A DNA stretch of 44,014 nt from Firmicutes bacterium UBA5286. Its GTDB lineage: Bacteria; Bacillota; Proteinivoracia; UBA4975. Positions 41,629 through 44,014 of the stretch are shown one piece after another. How positions within the stretch are numbered: position 1 is the stretch's first letter; every line of letters starts with the position of its first letter. Both the position numbers and the translations under genes were made by a program. The stretch lies in NCBI GenBank assembly GCA_002408465.1, contig DHSM01000021.1, forward strand, positions 13,916 through 57,929, read 5' to 3'. A model generated the notes under the pieces. The model saw only the letters and a list, made by a program, of their open reading frames with translations. It did not search any database and was not told the origin of the DNA.

Positions 41629-42258
41629 ATAGAATAGTCCCGTCTCGCTATCATACCTGTAACCCCTATACCTGTAAGGGTTAATCTCAGCAATATCTCC
41701 GCCGTTGATACTCGGGTGATTCCCCCAGGCATCATACTCATTACTGGCAACCTCAACGCCATCACAGTCCACAATATGGGTAATATCCCCCTGAGCATTC
41801 TTCAGGTAATAATACTCCGTCCCGTTCACATTCATGCTGACGGGAGTGCTGTCACCGGCATAGGAATAGTGGATGGTCCACAATATATTCCCCTGGCTAT
41901 CCCGGATTACTTCCCGGGTGACGCTGCTCCCCAGCAGGGTATACTCATGGGTCTGCCCGTTTGCGGTCTTCTCGGTGCGAAGGCCGTTTTCATTGTACTT
42001 ATAGCTGGTGGTGAGATCAGTTCCGGTAATGCCCTGGAGCTGCCTCCCCATCTGCCAGGTACAGGTAACTTCTCCGTCGGTTAGGAGATTCCCTGCGCCA
42101 TCGTAGGCCAACACTTGTGTGCTGACAGTGACACCGTCGACCTTCTCCACAATCTGGACCAGCCTATCCAATTCATAGGTGTAGATATACTCCTTTACAT
42201 TTACTGCTTCCCCACTCTCTTGGGCAGTCTCCGTCCGCTCCATGGCTGTCATATGCAT
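41629..42258 (-). pseudogene. Orphan Rhs core fragment cut by IS21
   Basis: About 208 residues of Rhs/YD repeat core without a proper start or toxin tip. YD-type units are visible (YIYTYELDRLVQIVEKVDG, LAYDGAGNLL, YNENGLRTEK). The terminal core segment includes YLKNAQGDITHIVD, YDAWGN and PYRYRGYRYDSETGLFY. It should continue into the YYNP...GRFISADP part, but breaks at the IS21 end at 41628; the following three codons and stop come from IS21. The last 166 bp repeat the matching part of the full Rhs gene at 43849-44014. This is the usual form of a displaced, silent Rhs tip module. Confidence 0.85.
41637..41802 (-). repeat. Rhs core direct repeat, copy in orphan fragment
   Basis: 166 bp, ungapped match with scattered substitutions to 43849-44014. 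The copies begin and end in the same words (GTCCCGTCTCGC, GAGCATTCTT on the plus strand). It could support recombination that swaps toxin tips. Confidence 0.85.
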
Positions 42259-42282
42259 GAACTATGCAACTTGCCTATTCAG

Positions 42283-42307
42283 AAAAAAGGGCGGGTTGAT
42301 GCCCGCC
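42283..42307 (-). terminator. Intrinsic terminator after the immunity gene
   Basis: GGCGGG/CCCGCC with a 6-nt loop, followed on the minus strand by a C and six Ts. It starts 11 nt beyond the stop codon of the 42318-43151 gene and separates the toxin-immunity unit from the orphan module. Confidence 0.85.
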
Positions 42308-42317
42308 TAGGTTATTT

Positions 42318-43151
42318 CTACTCACCCTTGTCGGGAATATATCTCAAATAGTGATACGCCCTAGGGTCAGTCTGTTTTTGTTTTGTCCGCAAAATAGGTT
42401 TGAAGTAGTCTTTAAGCTGCGAGAGCTTTTCGTCGCTAAAGTCGAGAATTGACTCGGTGAGCTGAAGATAAACATTTCGACTGCCGACCTCTTTAACTTG
42501 GTAGCAGGGGGCATTCCGAACAATATTCTCTATCCCTCCCAGTGCGCGAATATGATTCTCGCTTAAGAGGTTGCCCCAAAAATACCCTCGGAAGTGGTCC
42601 TTGTAATCTGCCGTGTGAACGAGCCCGGGAAAATCAATGTACCTTTCATGAGGTGTCTCGACGAGACCAGGTGTGAGAAGATCATGAGTGATAAACCCAG
42701 CGACAACGTCAATCTCCTTACAAATTTCGAATAAACAATTAACGAGAAGGTTTTGAAAGTGGCCAATTCCAATAGCTGTCGCATACCATTCCCTAACAGA
42801 TAAGTGAAGAAAAGATGTTTCTCCATTAAGATCGGTGTAGATGTATATATTAGCAAGTTCCTGAATGGATCCCATCATAACAAGTCTTGTAGGGTCAAAC
42901 GTTGTGAAGCTCAGCATTTGCAAATTATTGTTTAAAATTTGCTCCTTAAACTTATTAGCTTTTTTGCGCAAAGCCAATGTCGTCATCAACTTGCCTTCGA
43001 CAGTTTCAATCTGCAAATGAGCTTTGAAATTCTCCTTTGTAAGAGCTCCCACTGAGGTAACAATTTGGTCCAGCAGGTACCAGAGCAATTCACCCTTTCC
43101 CTCCAAGGATTCATATGATGCCGCCGACATAATCAAATTTTTCCGATACAT
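42318..43151 (-). CDS. Candidate immunity protein for the adjacent Rhs toxin
   Basis: 277 residues, no family recognised. No signal peptide and no membrane helix, so it is cytoplasmic, as expected for protection against a nuclease tip. The N-terminal half is helical (SLEGKGELLWYLLDQIVTSV). The centre has IYTDLNGETSFLHLSVREWY and the C-terminus is lysine rich (LKDYFKPILRTKQKQ). AGGAGG lies 7-8 nt before the ATG. The gene starts 20 nt after the Rhs stop codon and is followed by a strong terminator, so the two make a single toxin-immunity unit. The role is inferred from this context alone. Confidence 0.6.
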   Translation of the reverse strand: MYRKNLIMSAASYESLEGKGELLWYLLDQIVTSVGALTKENFKAHLQIETVEGKLMTTLALRKKANKFKEQILNNNLQMLSFTTFDPTRLVMMGSIQELANIYIYTDLNGETSFLHLSVREWYATAIGIGHFQNLLVNCLFEICKEIDVVAGFITHDLLTPGLVETPHERYIDFPGLVHTADYKDHFRGYFWGNLLSENHIRALGGIENIVRNAPCYQVKEVGSRNVYLQLTESILDFSDEKLSQLKDYFKPILRTKQKQTDPRAYHYLRYIPDKGE

Positions 43152-43171
43152 TTGTTATTCCTCCTTGAAGT

Positions 43172-44014
43172 TTATCTGAAAGCATGTTCAAGACCCCATA
43201 AACCAGATCCTCCTGGAACTCCTCCCCCACCTCCTGCTCCGGCGGGTATTTTTTCAATCCATTTAAAGACAAAATCTAAGGAATAGTATAGAGCAAGTGC
43301 ACAAATCGATTGCCTGGTCCTGTATGCTTCCAATTCTTTCTGTCTTACCGGGTTTGAAGGTGTGTAGGTATAAGTAATGATGCCGTCGGCTCTGGATTCA
43401 ATAACGTAATTGTAACCGCCATTTGTCGCTGTCACCGAAAATACTTCAGTGCCTATTTTATAACCGCCGGTATATCGTTCAAGTTGTCTTTGAGCTTGAC
43501 GTCTATACCGCACTCCAGCGGGTTTGACCTCATAAACCCCTGTCACATGAATTAAGTCGGCATACCCTCTGCTTCCCGGCAGACCACTTCTCCCTCCGCC
43601 CCGTATCGTTACATTAGGTATTGCTCCTACTAAGGGACTAGCCGGATTAAATGCTAACCATCCAACCACAAATTCATGATGGAACCCCTGAATCGGATGA
43701 TTCCCATCGCTGTCAATTAGATTTACAGGGTCATTATCGCAATACAGGTAAGCATTTATCCCTATAATGTGGGAAGTCCGCAGAAGCGGGTCGGCACTAA
43801 TAAACCGTCCCCACTCAGGGTTATAGTACCGGCTCTGCAGGTAATACAGTCCCGTCTCGCTATCATACCTGTAACCCCTATACCTGTACGGGTTCAGCTC
43901 AGCAATATCCCCGCCAGTGACACTCAGGTGGTTCCCCCAGGCATCGTACTCATAGGCGGCAACCTCATTGCCATCACTGTCAACAATGTGAGTAATATCC
44001 CCCTGAGCATTCTT
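43172..44014 (-). CDS. Rhs polymorphic toxin, C-terminal part, with nuclease-like tip
   Basis: 280 residues are visible; the N-terminal bulk lies right of the window. Residues 1 to about 102 are the end of the Rhs core: YDAWGN, PYRYRGYRYDSETGLYYLQS, RYYNPEWGRFISADPL and NDPVNLIDSDG, after which such proteins self-cleave or switch to the variable tip. The tip (about 103-280) contains RGYADLIHVTGVYEVKPAG, giving Asp153, Glu162 and Lys164 in a D...ExK pattern, followed by QAQRQLERYTGGY. This is the look of a PD-(D/E)xK restriction-endonuclease fold toxin. The rest has a hydrophobic helix (ALALYYSLDFVFKWI) and a Gly-rich end. No stop or frameshift interrupts it. Confidence 0.8.
   Translation of the reverse strand, partial: KNAQGDITHIVDSDGNEVAAYEYDAWGNHLSVTGGDIAELNPYRYRGYRYDSETGLYYLQSRYYNPEWGRFISADPLLRTSHIIGINAYLYCDNDPVNLIDSDGNHPIQGFHHEFVVGWLAFNPASPLVGAIPNVTIRGGGRSGLPGSRGYADLIHVTGVYEVKPAGVRYRRQAQRQLERYTGGYKIGTEVFSVTATNGGYNYVIESRADGIITYTYTPSNPVRQKELEAYRTRQSICALALYYSLDFVFKWIEKIPAGAGGGGGVPGGSGLWGLEHAFR
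43849..44014 (-). repeat. Rhs core direct repeat, copy in the full Rhs gene
   Basis: 166 bp matching 41637-41802; it runs to the window edge, so the real repeat may extend further right. Confidence 0.85.

Noticed and set aside
41617..42258. Intact independent Rhs gene
   Set aside because: There is no ribosome binding site at the first ATG, a stop lies just upstream, and the last codons and stop belong to the IS21 end.

Overview
The window comes from an endospore-forming, anaerobic member of the Bacillota, most likely Clostridia of a Peptococcaceae or Syntrophomonadaceae type. The evidence is the sporulation genes (spoIVA, yqfC, yqfD), an ispH gene fused to ribosomal protein S1, a tungsten-type aldehyde:ferredoxin oxidoreductase with its own polyferredoxin, YIEGIA, DUF3189 and DUF881 proteins, strong AGGAGG ribosome binding sites and middling GC. 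The exact genus cannot be read from the sequence.

Layout. 1-356: four tRNAs (Tyr partial, Gln, Lys, Leu). 389-3900: cheR and ndk, speD-type AdoMet decarboxylase, and pruA, all on the minus strand and separated by clear terminators. 4537-7123: a plus-strand pair, polyferredoxin and tungsto-enzyme. 7175-14753: an integrated island. A 48-bp copy of the 3' half of tRNA-Pro (one mismatch) at 7175-7222 faces the intact tRNA-Pro at 14709-14785. Between them lie a HEPN-like protein, a broken DUF262-HNH nuclease, an IS3 remnant, an intact tyrosine recombinase beside near-palindromes, a DDE transposase remnant, a SLATT/RipA-like membrane protein, a 2H-phosphoesterase-like protein, an ISLre2 scrap and other debris.

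14840-38374: a long block of conserved minus-strand genes. Read in transcription order from high to low coordinates it runs yqfC-yqfD-phoH-pgpH(yqfF)-ybeY-dgkA-DUF881-DUF881-cdd-era-recO-glyS-like-ypfB-like-cmk-ispH::rpsA-fni, then a terminator, then DUF1614-like-YIEGIA-capping subunit-DUF3189-DUF3189-DUF512 radical SAM-der-gpsA-spoIVA. Many genes overlap by 1-8 nt. The glyS-like gene stands without glyQ and has lost family motifs.

38424-44014: an Rhs polymorphic-toxin locus, minus strand. An Rhs protein running off the right edge carries a nuclease-like C-terminal tip, followed 20 nt later by a candidate immunity gene and a terminator. Downstream is an orphan Rhs core fragment (166-bp repeat shared with the first) whose GIY-YIG-like toxin tip is separated from it by a complete IS21-family element (39190-41628). 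Further downstream are a broken small ORF and IS debris.

The conserved block links cell-envelope lipid metabolism (dgkA, gpsA, fni/ispH), ribosome and RNA maturation (ybeY, era, der, phoH), nucleotide metabolism (cmk, cdd, ndk) and spore coat formation (spoIVA, yqfC, yqfD). The two accessory regions hold the mobile, defence-like and competition genes.
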